Shown: piece by piece, positions 52,412-60,366 of the stretch
Layout: each line of letters begins with the position of its first letter
Numbering within the stretch: position 1 is the stretch's first letter
Assembly (NCBI RefSeq): GCF_004522105.1
Contig: NZ_SPUJ01000005.1
Location: forward strand, 62,001-126,000
Origin: Nocardioides sp. 1609
GTDB taxonomy: Bacteria; Actinomycetota; Actinomycetes; Propionibacteriales; Nocardioidaceae
Length of the DNA: 64,000 nt
Reading direction: 5' to 3'
Translations under genes and position numbers: made by a program
The notes under the pieces: generated by a model
The model's database searches: none
What the model was told of the DNA's origin: nothing
What the model saw: the letters and a program-made list of their open reading frames with translations, nothing else

Positions 52412-53238
52412 GCGCCGCCCTCCTGCTGCTCGTCGAGGACCCGCGCCTGCAGCAGCCCGGGCGGCGACCAGCGCAACCGCAGCCTGCCCACCTCGGGGAG
52501 CGGGACGGCGCGGGCCGGGTCGGCCAGGTCGTGGTCGCGGCGTCGCACCGGCAGGTCGTCGAGCAGCAGCCGCGCGACCTGGGGCGCGACGCCGCGCAGC
52601 GCCTCGCTCGCGTCGGGGTCGAGGACGACGGTGCCGTCGCGGACCGGCCACGTCGCCAGCTCGACCTCGTCGTCGGTGACCAGCCGGAGCGCCGCGCCGG
52701 GACCGGCGGGACCGGAGAGCCGCAGGACGACGTCCGCCCCGCTCTCCCCGCCGACCCTCACGACGTCGAGCCTTGCCGCAGCGGGCACCGGTTCGCGACG
52801 CACCCGCAGCGTGCCGTCGTCGGCGCGGGCCAGGACGAACCGGCTGCGGCCGTCGGGCGCGGGCGGTGTGCGCCGGGCGGGCAACGGCGGCGTCCAGAGG
52901 GGCCTGGGCCCGCCGGAGCCGGCCGGCAGCAGGACCACGTCGTAGGTGCCGGGGCCGTCGGGCAGCGCGGTGAGGTCGAGGCGCGCGGCGAGGTAGCCGG
53001 GATGGTCGCCGGCGTCGTCGTCCGGCGGCGCGACGACGTCGCCGGTGGCGGCCTCACGCAGCCCGAACGTGCCGGGGGCGACGTCGGGCCCGTCCTCGAC
53101 GGCCACCCACAGCCGGCGCCCGTCGAGGACGCCGGCGAACGCCGCCGGCACCCGGTCGCCCGGTGCTGCGGGCGCGTCGGGCGCGGCGAGCGGCGTCGCC
53201 GCCGGCTCGGGTGCCTCGGAGCGGCGACGGAACTTCAC
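52408..53238 (-). CDS. Unknown protein coupled to the GT4-Stealth gene
   Basis: 276 aa, no TM or signal. Disordered Ala/Pro N-terminus (about 1-35), then repeated all-beta modules of about 80 residues with DGRRLWVAVEDGPDVAPGTF, RFVLARADDGTLRVRREP and ALRLVTDDEVELATWPV, resembling tandem beta-sandwich units. No family recognised; genes like this accompany surface-polymer transferases in Nocardioides-type clusters. GTG at 53238 lies seven bases after TAGGGT. ATGA overlap couples it to the Stealth gene. Confidence 0.78.
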   Translation of the reverse strand: MKFRRRSEAPEPAATPLAAPDAPAAPGDRVPAAFAGVLDGRRLWVAVEDGPDVAPGTFGLREAATGDVVAPPDDDAGDHPGYLAARLDLTALPDGPGTYDVVLLPAGSGGPRPLWTPPLPARRTPPAPDGRSRFVLARADDGTLRVRREPVPAAARLDVVRVGGESGADVVLRLSGPAGPGAALRLVTDDEVELATWPVRDGTVVLDPDASEALRGVAPQVARLLLDDLPVRRRDHDLADPARAVPLPEVGRLRLRWSPPGLLQARVLDEQQEGGA

Positions 53239-53245
53239 GCCCGCG

Positions 53246-53251
53246 ACCCTA
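53246..53251 (-). promoter_or_regulatory. -10 box of the Stealth operon
   Basis: TAGGGT on the minus strand, seven bases before the GTG at 53238. Confidence 0.6.
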
Positions 53252-53263
53252 GTGCGCCGCGGC

Positions 53264-53803
53264 CTACGCCCCGCCGATGCCGTCCGGCCCGGCGGCCTGC
53301 TCGTCGAAGCTCTCGTGCTCGAGGAGGTGCAGCACCGGGATGTCGAGGTCGCGGCGCGCCTTCGATGCCCAGTCGAGGCGGAACAGCTCGGCCACGACGT
53401 GCGACCGGGTCAGGATGATCGTCTCGCGACCGTCGACCTCCTTGACCTTGGCGACCAGCTCGTCGACCGGTGAGCCGGTGACGAGGGAGCTCGACGCGAC
53501 CGTCGCGCCGGCGCCCTCGAGCGCGGCGACGGTGGCGGTGAGGTCGGCGGTGGACCGCTCGCGGCAGTCGTCGCGGACGGCGTCGACGTCGAGGTCGCTC
53601 ATCGGCATCCCGCGGGTGGCGAGCAGCTCGCTGCCCGACAGCGACCCGAGGGAGGCCTCGACCCGCGCCGCGGCGTCGTCGAGCGGCAGCAGCACGTGGT
53701 AGGTCACGGGGTCCTCCAGACCCTCGTGCAGCGAACGCACCTGTCGTGCGTCGAGGGTGGACAGGGCCTGCTCCACCAGCAGGACCACGTCGTAGTCGGC
53801 CAT
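53264..53803 (-). CDS. Rossmann-like (USP-like) protein of unknown function
   Basis: 179 aa. Alternating beta/alpha pattern with ADYDVVLLVEQALSTLDARQ at the N-terminus, VTYHVLLPLDDAAARVEASL, and ETIILTRSHVVAELFRLDWA near the end; reminiscent of universal stress proteins but without a clear ATP-binding G-2x-G-9x-G loop. The GGAGGAG Shine-Dalgarno lies inside the end of the ligase gene, whose stop is 2 bp upstream, so the two are co-expressed. Function unknown; link with a DNA ligase is notable. Confidence 0.75.
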   Translation of the reverse strand: MADYDVVLLVEQALSTLDARQVRSLHEGLEDPVTYHVLLPLDDAAARVEASLGSLSGSELLATRGMPMSDLDVDAVRDDCRERSTADLTATVAALEGAGATVASSSLVTGSPVDELVAKVKEVDGRETIILTRSHVVAELFRLDWASKARRDLDIPVLHLLEHESFDEQAAGPDGIGGA

Positions 53804-53805
53804 CT

Positions 53806-54948
53806 TCACTCTCCTCCGGACGGAACCCCGGCCGACAGGACGCTGGCCAGGTCGTAGCTCACCGGCTGCTCGAGCTGCTCGTAACCGCAGGACTCGGGCT
53901 CCCGGTCGGGTCGCCAGCGCTTGAAGTGTGCCGTGTGCCGGAAGCGGCGGCCCTCCATGGCGTCGTACTTCACCTCGAGGACCCGCTCGGGACGAAGCGG
54001 CACGAAGGACAGGTCCTTGCCCTGGCTCCACCGGCTCTGGGTCCCCGGCACGCGGTCGGGGTTGGCCGTCAGGAACTCCTGCCAGCGGCCCCAGGGGTGC
54101 TCCTGGATGGGGCAGACCAGCGGCTGGAGCTCCTCGATCAGCTCGGCGCGCCGGGCCGCGGTGAAGCTGGCGCTGACGCCGACGTGCTGCAGCCCGTCCT
54201 CGGTGTGCAGCCCGAGCAGGAGGCTGCCGAGCAGCGGCTTCTCGGGCGTGCTCGTCTTGTGCTCGCGGTAGCCGGCGACGACGACGTCGGCGGTGCGCTC
54301 GTGCTTGATCTTCATCATGGTGCGCCCGTGGGGCGTGTACGGCGCCCCGAGCGGCTTGGCGATCACGCCGTCGAGCCCGGCTCCCTCGAACTGGTGGAAC
54401 CACTCCTCGGCCACCGCCGGGTCGTCGGTGGTGCGGGTCAGGTGACACGGACCGTGCTGGTCGTCGAGCCCGGCGAGCGCCGCCACGAGGGCGGCCCGCC
54501 GCTCGACGAACGGGCGGTCGAGGTACGACGTGTCGCCCAGGGCGAGCAGGTCGAAGGCCACGAAGCTGGCCGGCGTCTTCTCCGACAGCATCGTCACCCG
54601 GGAGGCGGCGGGGTGGATCCGCTCCTGGAGCACCTCGAACTCGAGGCGGTCCCTGCCGTCCTCCTGGGACAGCGCCACGAACACCTCCCCGTCGAGCACG
54701 CACCGGTCGGGCAGCTGCTCGCGAGCGGCGACCACGAGCTCGGGGAAGTAGCGGGTCAGCGGCTTGGTGTTGCGGCTGGTGAGCTCGACCTCGTCGCCGT
54801 CCTTGAACACCAGGCAGCGGAAGCCGTCCCACTTCGGCTCGAAGCTGAGCCCGCTCACGCCGCCCACGACGGTCCTGGCGGGGTCGGGCACGCCGTTGAC
54901 CGCCTTGGCGAGCATCGGCTGGACGGGTGGCATCACGGGGAGGTCCAC
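53806..54948 (-). CDS. ligC: ATP-dependent DNA ligase, LigC-like
   Basis: 380 aa. Adenylated lysine K39 in motif I (FEPKWDGFRCLVF), motif III DGEVFVA, motif IV GVIAKPL and motif V MMKIKHERTADVVV, then an OB-fold with EVKYDAMEGRRFRHTAHFKR. This is the minimal LigC class that backs up LigD and acts in excision repair. GTG at 54948 follows TAGGCT by six bases, which fixes the start. Co-transcribed with the downstream small protein. See the PolD-like gene at 43.2 kb for a functional partner. Confidence 0.94.
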   Translation of the reverse strand: MDLPVMPPVQPMLAKAVNGVPDPARTVVGGVSGLSFEPKWDGFRCLVFKDGDEVELTSRNTKPLTRYFPELVVAAREQLPDRCVLDGEVFVALSQEDGRDRLEFEVLQERIHPAASRVTMLSEKTPASFVAFDLLALGDTSYLDRPFVERRAALVAALAGLDDQHGPCHLTRTTDDPAVAEEWFHQFEGAGLDGVIAKPLGAPYTPHGRTMMKIKHERTADVVVAGYREHKTSTPEKPLLGSLLLGLHTEDGLQHVGVSASFTAARRAELIEELQPLVCPIQEHPWGRWQEFLTANPDRVPGTQSRWSQGKDLSFVPLRPERVLEVKYDAMEGRRFRHTAHFKRWRPDREPESCGYEQLEQPVSYDLASVLSAGVPSGGE

Positions 54949-54954
54949 GGGGCG

Positions 54955-54960
54955 AGCCTA
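54955..54960 (-). promoter_or_regulatory. -10 box of leaderless ligC transcript
   Basis: TAGGCT on the minus strand, six bases before the GTG at 54948. Confidence 0.65.
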
Positions 54961-55051
54961 GTGTGCGACCCGCCGGAGGGCAGGTACCTGCTGTCGGTGG
55001 CCGCTTCGTAAAGTAGAGTAAACAACCCAACAAAGACCGGAAGGCATCGTC
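54961..55051 (+). promoter_or_regulatory. AT-rich promoter region of the TagD/LicD operon
   Basis: GTAAAGTAGAGTAAAC at about 55008-55023 is among the most AT-rich stretches in the window and contains TAGAGT as a candidate -10. GGAAGG precedes the ATG at 55052 by eight bases. This is a leadered promoter, in contrast to most here. Confidence 0.5.
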
Positions 55052-55507
55052 ATGGCCGTGGGACCCACGATCGGCTACGTGCCGGGCGTCTTCGACCTCT
55101 TCCACGTGGGTCACCTCAACGTGCTGCGCCAGGCCCGCGCCGCGTGCGACGTCCTGGTGGCCGGTGTCGTCTCGGACGACGTGTGCGAGCGGGCGAAGGG
55201 CGTGCGGCCCTTCGTGCCGCTCGGTGAGCGGATCGAGATCGTCGACAGCCTCGCGATCGTGGACGCGACCTACGCCGAGACCACCCTCGACCGCGAGGAC
55301 GCCTGGCGCGAGGTCGGCTTCCACCGGGTCTTCAAGGGCGACGACTGGCGGGGGAGCCCCCGGGGCCTCGACCTCGAGCGCCGGATGGCGCCGCTCGGCG
55401 TGGAGGTCCGCTACATCCCCTACACCGCCCACACCTCCAGCACCCAGCTGCGCGCGCTGATCCTCGGCGGCGCCGCGCCACGGCCCGCCGCGAAGCCGGC
55501 CTCGTGA
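55052..55507 (+). CDS. Cytidylyltransferase-family protein (TagD-like)
   Basis: 151 aa. GVFDLFHVGHL (H18 and H21 of the HxGH nucleotidyl-transfer site) and the HTSSTQLR motif near the end (ISSTxIR) define the TagD/GCT family, which makes CDP-glycerol or a similar CDP-alcohol. The GVVSDDVC and FKGDDWRGSP segments are also typical. It overlaps the LicD-methyltransferase gene by four bases (GTGA), so the CDP-activated product may be the substrate for that protein. Exact alcohol unknown. Confidence 0.9.
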   Translation: MAVGPTIGYVPGVFDLFHVGHLNVLRQARAACDVLVAGVVSDDVCERAKGVRPFVPLGERIEIVDSLAIVDATYAETTLDREDAWREVGFHRVFKGDDWRGSPRGLDLERRMAPLGVEVRYIPYTAHTSSTQLRALILGGAAPRPAAKPAS

Positions 55508-57141
55508 CGACGACGAGCCCGCCGGCGCCCGCGAGGGCAGCCTCGGGCGCGCACGCCGACGACGCCGGCATCGTCGTCCGGGAGGCCGTCGAGGGTGCCC
55601 TCGTCGTCAGCTTCGACGGGCACTACGTGTTCGCGACGACGCCCGTCCGCGACGGCCGGGCGGTGCGGGGCGGGGTGCTCGTCGGGTGGCCGGCAGTGCT
55701 GGGGCCGTTCCTCACGGGGCGGACCCGCGTCCGGGTGGCCGACCCGTCCGGACGACGGGTGCTGCTCGACGAGGAGGTGCGCCTCGGCGACCCGCCCGAC
55801 GAGCGCCGGATCGCCGTCGTTGACCCCCAGGGACTGCCGCTGGCCGTCGACAAGGTCGGCCACCTGTGCCGCGCGTTCTCGGCGACCGGCACCGGCGTCC
55901 GCGACGAGATCCTCGCCGGCACCCGACGCGCCATCGCCGACCTCCGCGACGGGTGCGGCGTCGCGGCGTACCTCAACTACGGCGCCCTGCTCGGCGCGGT
56001 GCGCGACGGCGCGATGATCGCCCACGACTCCGACACCGACGTCTGCTACCTCAGCACCCGGGCCTCGCCGGCCGAGGTCGTGCTGGAGTCGTACCGGATC
56101 GAGCGGGTCATGCGCGAGCGTGGCTGGAACCTGCTGCGGATGTCGGGCGGCGACATCAAGCTGCTGCTGCCCCTCAGCGACGGGAGGCAGTGCCACGTCG
56201 ACGTCTTCGTCGCGTTCCGTGTCGACGGCGTCTTCTACCAGCTCGGCAACCGCAGCGGGTCGCTGCCGGACTCCGCGATCCTGCCGCTGTCGACGATCGA
56301 GCTGCACGGCGTCGAGTTCCCGGCGCCGGCGCGCCCCGAGGAGATGCTGGCCTTCGTCTACGGGCCGGGGTGGCGCGTCCCCGACCCGTCGTTCAAGTAC
56401 GCCGACCCGGTCGGCGGGGTCCGCCGGCTCGACGGCTGGCTGCGCGGCTTCCGCACCGAGATGCCCGCCTGGACCGAGTTCCACCAGGCCGCCGGGGCCC
56501 GCCGGGTGCCGCGGCGCCGCTCGACGTTCGCCCGCTGGGTGGCCGGCCAGGTGCCGCGCCGCGCCGGGATCGCCGACCTCGGCGCCGGCACCGGCCGCGA
56601 CGCCCTGTGGTTCGCCTCCCGCGGGCACGCCGTGCGCGCCTTCGACTTCTCGCGCGCGGCGCGCGGCCGGCTGACCCGCCGGGCGCGACGCGACGGCCTG
56701 CCGCTCGACGTCCGGCCGCTGATCCTCGACGAGCTGCGCACCGTGCTCGTCACCGGCGCCGAGCTCGCCCGTGAGCCGCACCACCTCTACGCCCGCCAGC
56801 TGCTCGGCTGCCTCGGGCCGGCCGCGCGGGCCAACCTGTGGGTGCTGGCCCGGATGGGGACCCGCAGCGGCGGCCGGCTCTTCGTCGAGTTCAGCGCCAC
56901 GGAGCCGGGACGACGGCTGCCCGACCCGGCGCCCGGCGTCCTGGTCCGGCGCCTCGACGCCGACCTGGTGCGACGCGAGATCGAGGCCACCGGCGGCGTC
57001 GTCGAGCTCGAGGAGCGCGGTCCCGGCACCGACGTCTGGGACCAGCCCGACCCCGCGGTCGTGCGGATGCGGGTCGCGTGGCCCCGCCGTACCCCGCCCC
57101 CAGACCGGCCCGCCGACCCGCTCCCCGAGAGGACACCCTGA
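55504..57141 (+). CDS. LicD-like phosphotransferase fused to a SAM methyltransferase
   Basis: 545 aa. A beta-rich N-terminus (about 20-110) is followed by a LicD/nucleotidyltransferase-like core (about 140-320) with YLNYGALLGAVRDGAMIAHD and SDTDVCY, the metal-binding DxD of enzymes that transfer phosphocholine or similar from CDP-alcohols. The C-terminal part (about 345-530) carries IADLGAGTGRDALWFASRGH, motif I of a class-I methyltransferase, and AFDFS (motif II). The likely role is adding, and methylating, a phospho-substituent on a surface polymer. GTG at 55504 couples it to the TagD-like gene. Confidence 0.85.
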   Translation: MTTTSPPAPARAASGAHADDAGIVVREAVEGALVVSFDGHYVFATTPVRDGRAVRGGVLVGWPAVLGPFLTGRTRVRVADPSGRRVLLDEEVRLGDPPDERRIAVVDPQGLPLAVDKVGHLCRAFSATGTGVRDEILAGTRRAIADLRDGCGVAAYLNYGALLGAVRDGAMIAHDSDTDVCYLSTRASPAEVVLESYRIERVMRERGWNLLRMSGGDIKLLLPLSDGRQCHVDVFVAFRVDGVFYQLGNRSGSLPDSAILPLSTIELHGVEFPAPARPEEMLAFVYGPGWRVPDPSFKYADPVGGVRRLDGWLRGFRTEMPAWTEFHQAAGARRVPRRRSTFARWVAGQVPRRAGIADLGAGTGRDALWFASRGHAVRAFDFSRAARGRLTRRARRDGLPLDVRPLILDELRTVLVTGAELAREPHHLYARQLLGCLGPAARANLWVLARMGTRSGGRLFVEFSATEPGRRLPDPAPGVLVRRLDADLVRREIEATGGVVELEERGPGTDVWDQPDPAVVRMRVAWPRRTPPPDRPADPLPERTP

Positions 57142-57401
57142 TGACCAGACCCCTGGACGCCGCCGGCTCCCTCCGGGCCCGCGCGGACCTCGCCCGCGAC
57201 CGCTACCGCCGGGTCCGGCGCCACCACGTCGGCCTGCGTGCCCGGATCACCGCGCTCGAGGCGGAGGTGCAGGAGAACCGGCAGCTGAACCGCCGCATCG
57301 CCGAGCTCACCGACGTCGTCGCCGAGCTGCTGCTCCCCGTCGCCGACCGCGACGACGACCGGGTGCGCGAGGCGCTCGCGGAGTACCGCCAGCGACTCTG
57401 A
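57141..57401 (+). CDS. Small coiled-coil protein (DUF6752-like)
   Basis: 86 aa, basic N-terminal half (RARADLARDRYRRVRRHH) and a heptad coiled coil (ALEAEVQENRQLNRRIAELT) ending in an acidic tail. I associate the LxARxxALExEVQExRxLN pattern with DUF6752, small proteins near surface-polysaccharide genes; match is from memory. It overlaps the LicD-MT stop by one base (TGATG). It may oligomerise with the coiled-coil tail of the sulfotransferase, which is speculation. Confidence 0.75.
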   Translation: MTRPLDAAGSLRARADLARDRYRRVRRHHVGLRARITALEAEVQENRQLNRRIAELTDVVAELLLPVADRDDDRVREALAEYRQRL

Positions 57402-57441
57402 CCCGGCTCCCGGTCCCCGCCGCGCCGGAGCGTCGTAGAAC

Positions 57442-57522
57442 CACGTACACGGCGGTCGGTTCGTCGGGGCGCCGCCGCGCGGCGCCGCGGTCGGCACGGT
57501 CGCCCCCGGCGTGGTGTACGTG
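57442..57522. repeat. Nested inverted repeats upstream of tRNA-Gln
   Basis: CACGTACAC (57442-57450) pairs with GTGTACGTG (57514-57522). Inside, GCGCCGC-CGC-GCGGCGC (57469-57485) forms a 7-bp hairpin. The nested structure lies downstream of the TagD operon and 90 bp upstream of the tRNA. It could be a terminator or a small structured RNA; no T-tract follows. Confidence 0.65.
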
Positions 57523-57612
57523 CTTGTCCGACCGGTGGCCGGGAGCCCGGCGCCGCGGGGGTCGGGTTGGACGTGCCGTGCCACCGCTCGCGCTCTATGG
57601 TCGTTCCAGCAA

Positions 57613-57691
57613 TCCCCGGTTGGTCTGCCGGCAGGGCCCGCCTGACTTTGAATCAGGACTAGCGACGATGGTTCGACTCCATCCCGGGGAG
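57613..57691 (+). tRNA. tRNA-Gln(UUG)
   Basis: Acceptor TCCCCGG (57613-57619) pairs with CCGGGGA (57684-57690), with G57691 as discriminator. D-stem GGTC/GGCC, anticodon stem CCTGA/TCAGG around CTTTGAA (anticodon TTG at 57648-57650), T-arm GATGG-TTCGACT-CCATC. CCA is not encoded (CCG follows). The variable region is nine bases, longer than usual for a class I tRNA, and two bases separate the D-stem and anticodon stem. It lies 65 bp before glmU. Confidence 0.87.
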
Positions 57692-57744
57692 CCGACAGCT
57701 GGTGCGTGCCCGTCCTCGCATCGCGGCGTCCCGGCGCGCGGGCT

Positions 57745-57750
57745 TAGAGT
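57745..57750 (+). promoter_or_regulatory. -10 box of leaderless glmU transcript
   Basis: TAGAGT, six bases before the GTG at 57757. Confidence 0.65.
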
Positions 57751-57756
57751 GAGCCG

Positions 57757-59235
57757 GTGCCGAGCAACCTGACTGTCATCGTCCTGGCCGCCGGTGGGGG
57801 AACCCGCATGAAGTCGAAGACGATGAAGGTGCTGCACGAGGTCGGCGGGCGCAGCATGATCGGCCACGTCATCGCCGCCGTGCAGGCCACCGAGCCGCAG
57901 CGGGTCGTCGCCGTCGTCGGCCACCAGCGCGAGCAGGTCGGCCCGCACATCCAGACGCTCGTGCCCGACAGCCTGCTGGCGGTCCAGGAGGAGCAGAAGG
58001 GCACCGGGCACGCCGTCCGGATCGCCGTCGAGACCCTCGTCGCCCACGACGGGCGCGCCGAGGGCACCGTCGTCGTCGCCTACGGAGACACCCCGCTGCT
58101 CGAGGGCGAGTCGCTGCGGGCGTTCGTGGCCGAGCACGAGGCGGCCGAGCGGGCCGTGAGCATCCTGTCCGGCGAGCTCGCGAACCCGTTCGGCTACGGC
58201 CGCGTCGTCCGCGACGAGGACGGCGACGTCGTCGCGATCGTCGAGGAGAAGGACGCGAACGCCGACCAGCGCGAGATCCGCGAGATCAACTCCGGGATCC
58301 TCGCCTTCGACGCCGGGTTCCTCCTCGACGCGCTCCCGCGGATCGGCAACGACAACGCCAAGGGCGAGTACTACCTCACCGACACCGTCCAGATCGCCCG
58401 CGACGCCGGCCTCACCGTCGGCGCATGGGCGATCGACGACGTGATGCAGACCGAGGGCGCCAACGACCGGGTGCAGCTCGCCGAGCTCGGCCGCGAGATG
58501 AACCGCCGGATCGTGACGCGGTGGATGCGCGCGGGGGTCACCGTGATGGACCCCGCGACGACCTGGATCGACGCCGGCGTCGTCCTCGCGCCCGACGTCA
58601 CGATCCTGCCCGGCACCCAGCTCCTCGGGCTGACCGAGGTCGGCGAGGACGCCGTCGTCGGGCCCGACACCACGCTCAAGGACTGTGAGGTCGGCCCTGG
58701 CGCGCGCGTCGTCCGCACCCACGGCGAGCTCGCCGTGATCGGCGCCGAGGCGTCGGTCGGTCCGTTCTCCTACCTGCGACCCGGCACCAGGCTCGGGGCC
58801 CGCGGCAAGATCGGCGGCTTCGTCGAGACCAAGAACGCCGACATCGGCGACGGCGCCAAGGTCCCGCACCTGTCGTACGTCGGCGACGCCGAGATCGGCG
58901 AGGGCACCAACATCGGCGCCGGCACGATCTTCGCCAACTACGACGGCATCGCCAAGCACCGCACCAAGATCGGCCGGCACGCCAAGACCGCGAGCAACAA
59001 CACCTTCGTCGCCCCGGTCGAGGTCGGCGACGGCGCCGCGACCGGCGCCGGCTCGGTGGTCCGCCGCGACGTCCCGCCCGGCGCGCTCGCGGTGAGCAGC
59101 GGACCGCAGCGCAACCTGGTCGGCTGGGCGATGCGCCGACGTCCGGGGACGGACCAGGCGGAGGCCGCCCGCGCTGCACTGGCAGAATCAGCGGCGGCGG
59201 ACGACCAGCAGGCCGACCCGCCGCCCGGCCACTAG
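57757..59235 (+). CDS. glmU: Bifunctional GlmU: GlcNAc-1-P uridylyltransferase / GlcN-1-P acetyltransferase
   Basis: 492 aa. Makes UDP-GlcNAc for peptidoglycan and other envelope polymers. The N-terminal pyrophosphorylase loop is LAAGGGTRMKSKTMKVLHEV, with YGDTPLL and INSGI. The C-terminal left-handed beta-helix acetyltransferase has hexapeptide repeats and the conserved RPGTRLGARGKIGGFVETKN and FANYDG. The tail after residue 465 is Ala-rich and variable. GTG start is six bases after TAGAGT. prs follows 50 bp later. Confidence 0.97.
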   Translation: MPSNLTVIVLAAGGGTRMKSKTMKVLHEVGGRSMIGHVIAAVQATEPQRVVAVVGHQREQVGPHIQTLVPDSLLAVQEEQKGTGHAVRIAVETLVAHDGRAEGTVVVAYGDTPLLEGESLRAFVAEHEAAERAVSILSGELANPFGYGRVVRDEDGDVVAIVEEKDANADQREIREINSGILAFDAGFLLDALPRIGNDNAKGEYYLTDTVQIARDAGLTVGAWAIDDVMQTEGANDRVQLAELGREMNRRIVTRWMRAGVTVMDPATTWIDAGVVLAPDVTILPGTQLLGLTEVGEDAVVGPDTTLKDCEVGPGARVVRTHGELAVIGAEASVGPFSYLRPGTRLGARGKIGGFVETKNADIGDGAKVPHLSYVGDAEIGEGTNIGAGTIFANYDGIAKHRTKIGRHAKTASNNTFVAPVEVGDGAATGAGSVVRRDVPPGALAVSSGPQRNLVGWAMRRRPGTDQAEAARAALAESAAADDQQADPPPGH

Positions 59236-59285
59236 CTCGACCGGCCCCCCGGCCCGACGACTGGCTCGACGAACGAGGAGCACGC

Positions 59286-60266
59286 GTGATCGGCATCCAG
59301 AAGACCACCGAGAAGAACCTCATGGTCTTCAGTGGACGGGCCCACCCCTCGCTCGCGGCGGAGGTCTCGGAGATCCTCGGGACGCCGATCGTGCCGACCG
59401 CGGCCTACGAGTTCGCCAACGGCGAGATCTACGTGCGCTACGAGGAGTCGGTGCGCGGCTGCGACGCCTTCGTCCTCCAGAGCCACACGGCCCCGATCAA
59501 CGAGTGGATCATGGAGCACCTGATCATGGTCGACGCGCTCAAGCGCGCCTCGGCCAAGCGGATCACCGTGGTGATGCCGTTCTGGGGCTACAGCCGCCAG
59601 GACAAGAAGCACCGCGGCCGTGAGCCCATCTCGGCCCGCCTGGTCGCCGACATGTTCAAGACCGCCGGCGCCGACCGGATCATCGCCGTCGACCTGCACG
59701 CCGACCAGCTCCAGGGCTTCTTCGACGGCCCCGTCGACCACCTGATGGCGCTGCCGGTGCTCACCGACTACATCAAGAGCGCCTACGGCGGCCAGCAGCT
59801 CGCGATCGTCTCGCCCGACGCCGGGCGGATCAAGGTCGCCGAGCGCTGGTCGGCCCGCCTGGGCGGAGCCCCGCTGGCCTTCATCCACAAGTCGCGCCGC
59901 ACCGACCGACCCAACGAGACCGTCGCCAACCGCGTCGTCGGCGAGGTCAAGGGCCGGATGTGCATCCTGACCGACGACATGATCGACACCGGCGGCACCA
60001 TCGTGAAGGCCGCCGAGGCGTTGTTGGAGGACGGCGCCGCGGGCGTCGTGATCGCGGCCACCCACGCGATCCTGTCCGACCCCGCCGTCGACCGGCTGAA
60101 GAACTCCCCGGCCATCGAGATCATCGTGACCGACACGCTGCCGATCCCGCCGGAGAAGCGGTTCGACAAGCTCACGGTGCTCTCGATCGCGCCGCTCGTC
60201 GCGCGCGCCATCCGCGAGGTCTTCGAGGACGGCTCCGTCACCTCCATGTTCGACGGCCACGCGTAG
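59286..60266 (+). CDS. prs: Ribose-phosphate pyrophosphokinase
   Basis: 326 aa. Makes PRPP for nucleotide, His and Trp synthesis, and, in actinobacteria, decaprenyl-phospho-arabinose precursors. Class I features: FANGEIYVRY, YSRQDKKHRGREPISA loop, VDLHADQLQGFF, and the PRPP site DDMIDTGGTI. CGAGGAG-CACGC-GTG marks the start. Located just after glmU, the usual actinobacterial order. Confidence 0.97.
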   Translation: MIGIQKTTEKNLMVFSGRAHPSLAAEVSEILGTPIVPTAAYEFANGEIYVRYEESVRGCDAFVLQSHTAPINEWIMEHLIMVDALKRASAKRITVVMPFWGYSRQDKKHRGREPISARLVADMFKTAGADRIIAVDLHADQLQGFFDGPVDHLMALPVLTDYIKSAYGGQQLAIVSPDAGRIKVAERWSARLGGAPLAFIHKSRRTDRPNETVANRVVGEVKGRMCILTDDMIDTGGTIVKAAEALLEDGAAGVVIAATHAILSDPAVDRLKNSPAIEIIVTDTLPIPPEKRFDKLTVLSIAPLVARAIREVFEDGSVTSMFDGHA

Positions 60267-60353
60267 GAGGCCTGCGCGGGACGAGCAGGGCTCCGCGACA
60301 CCACCGAGGAACCGGGTCGCGACCCGCGTGCCGGGATCCACGGACGGTCGGCC

Positions 60354-60359
60354 TACGGT
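60354..60359 (+). promoter_or_regulatory. -10 box of leaderless MFS transcript
   Basis: TACGGT, seven bases before the GTG at 60367. Confidence 0.55.
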
Positions 60360-60366
60360 CGGTGCC

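Noticed and set aside
57613..57691. tRNA as a phage or island attachment site
   Set aside because: No integrase and no duplicate of the tRNA 3' end was seen nearby; flanking genes are core.
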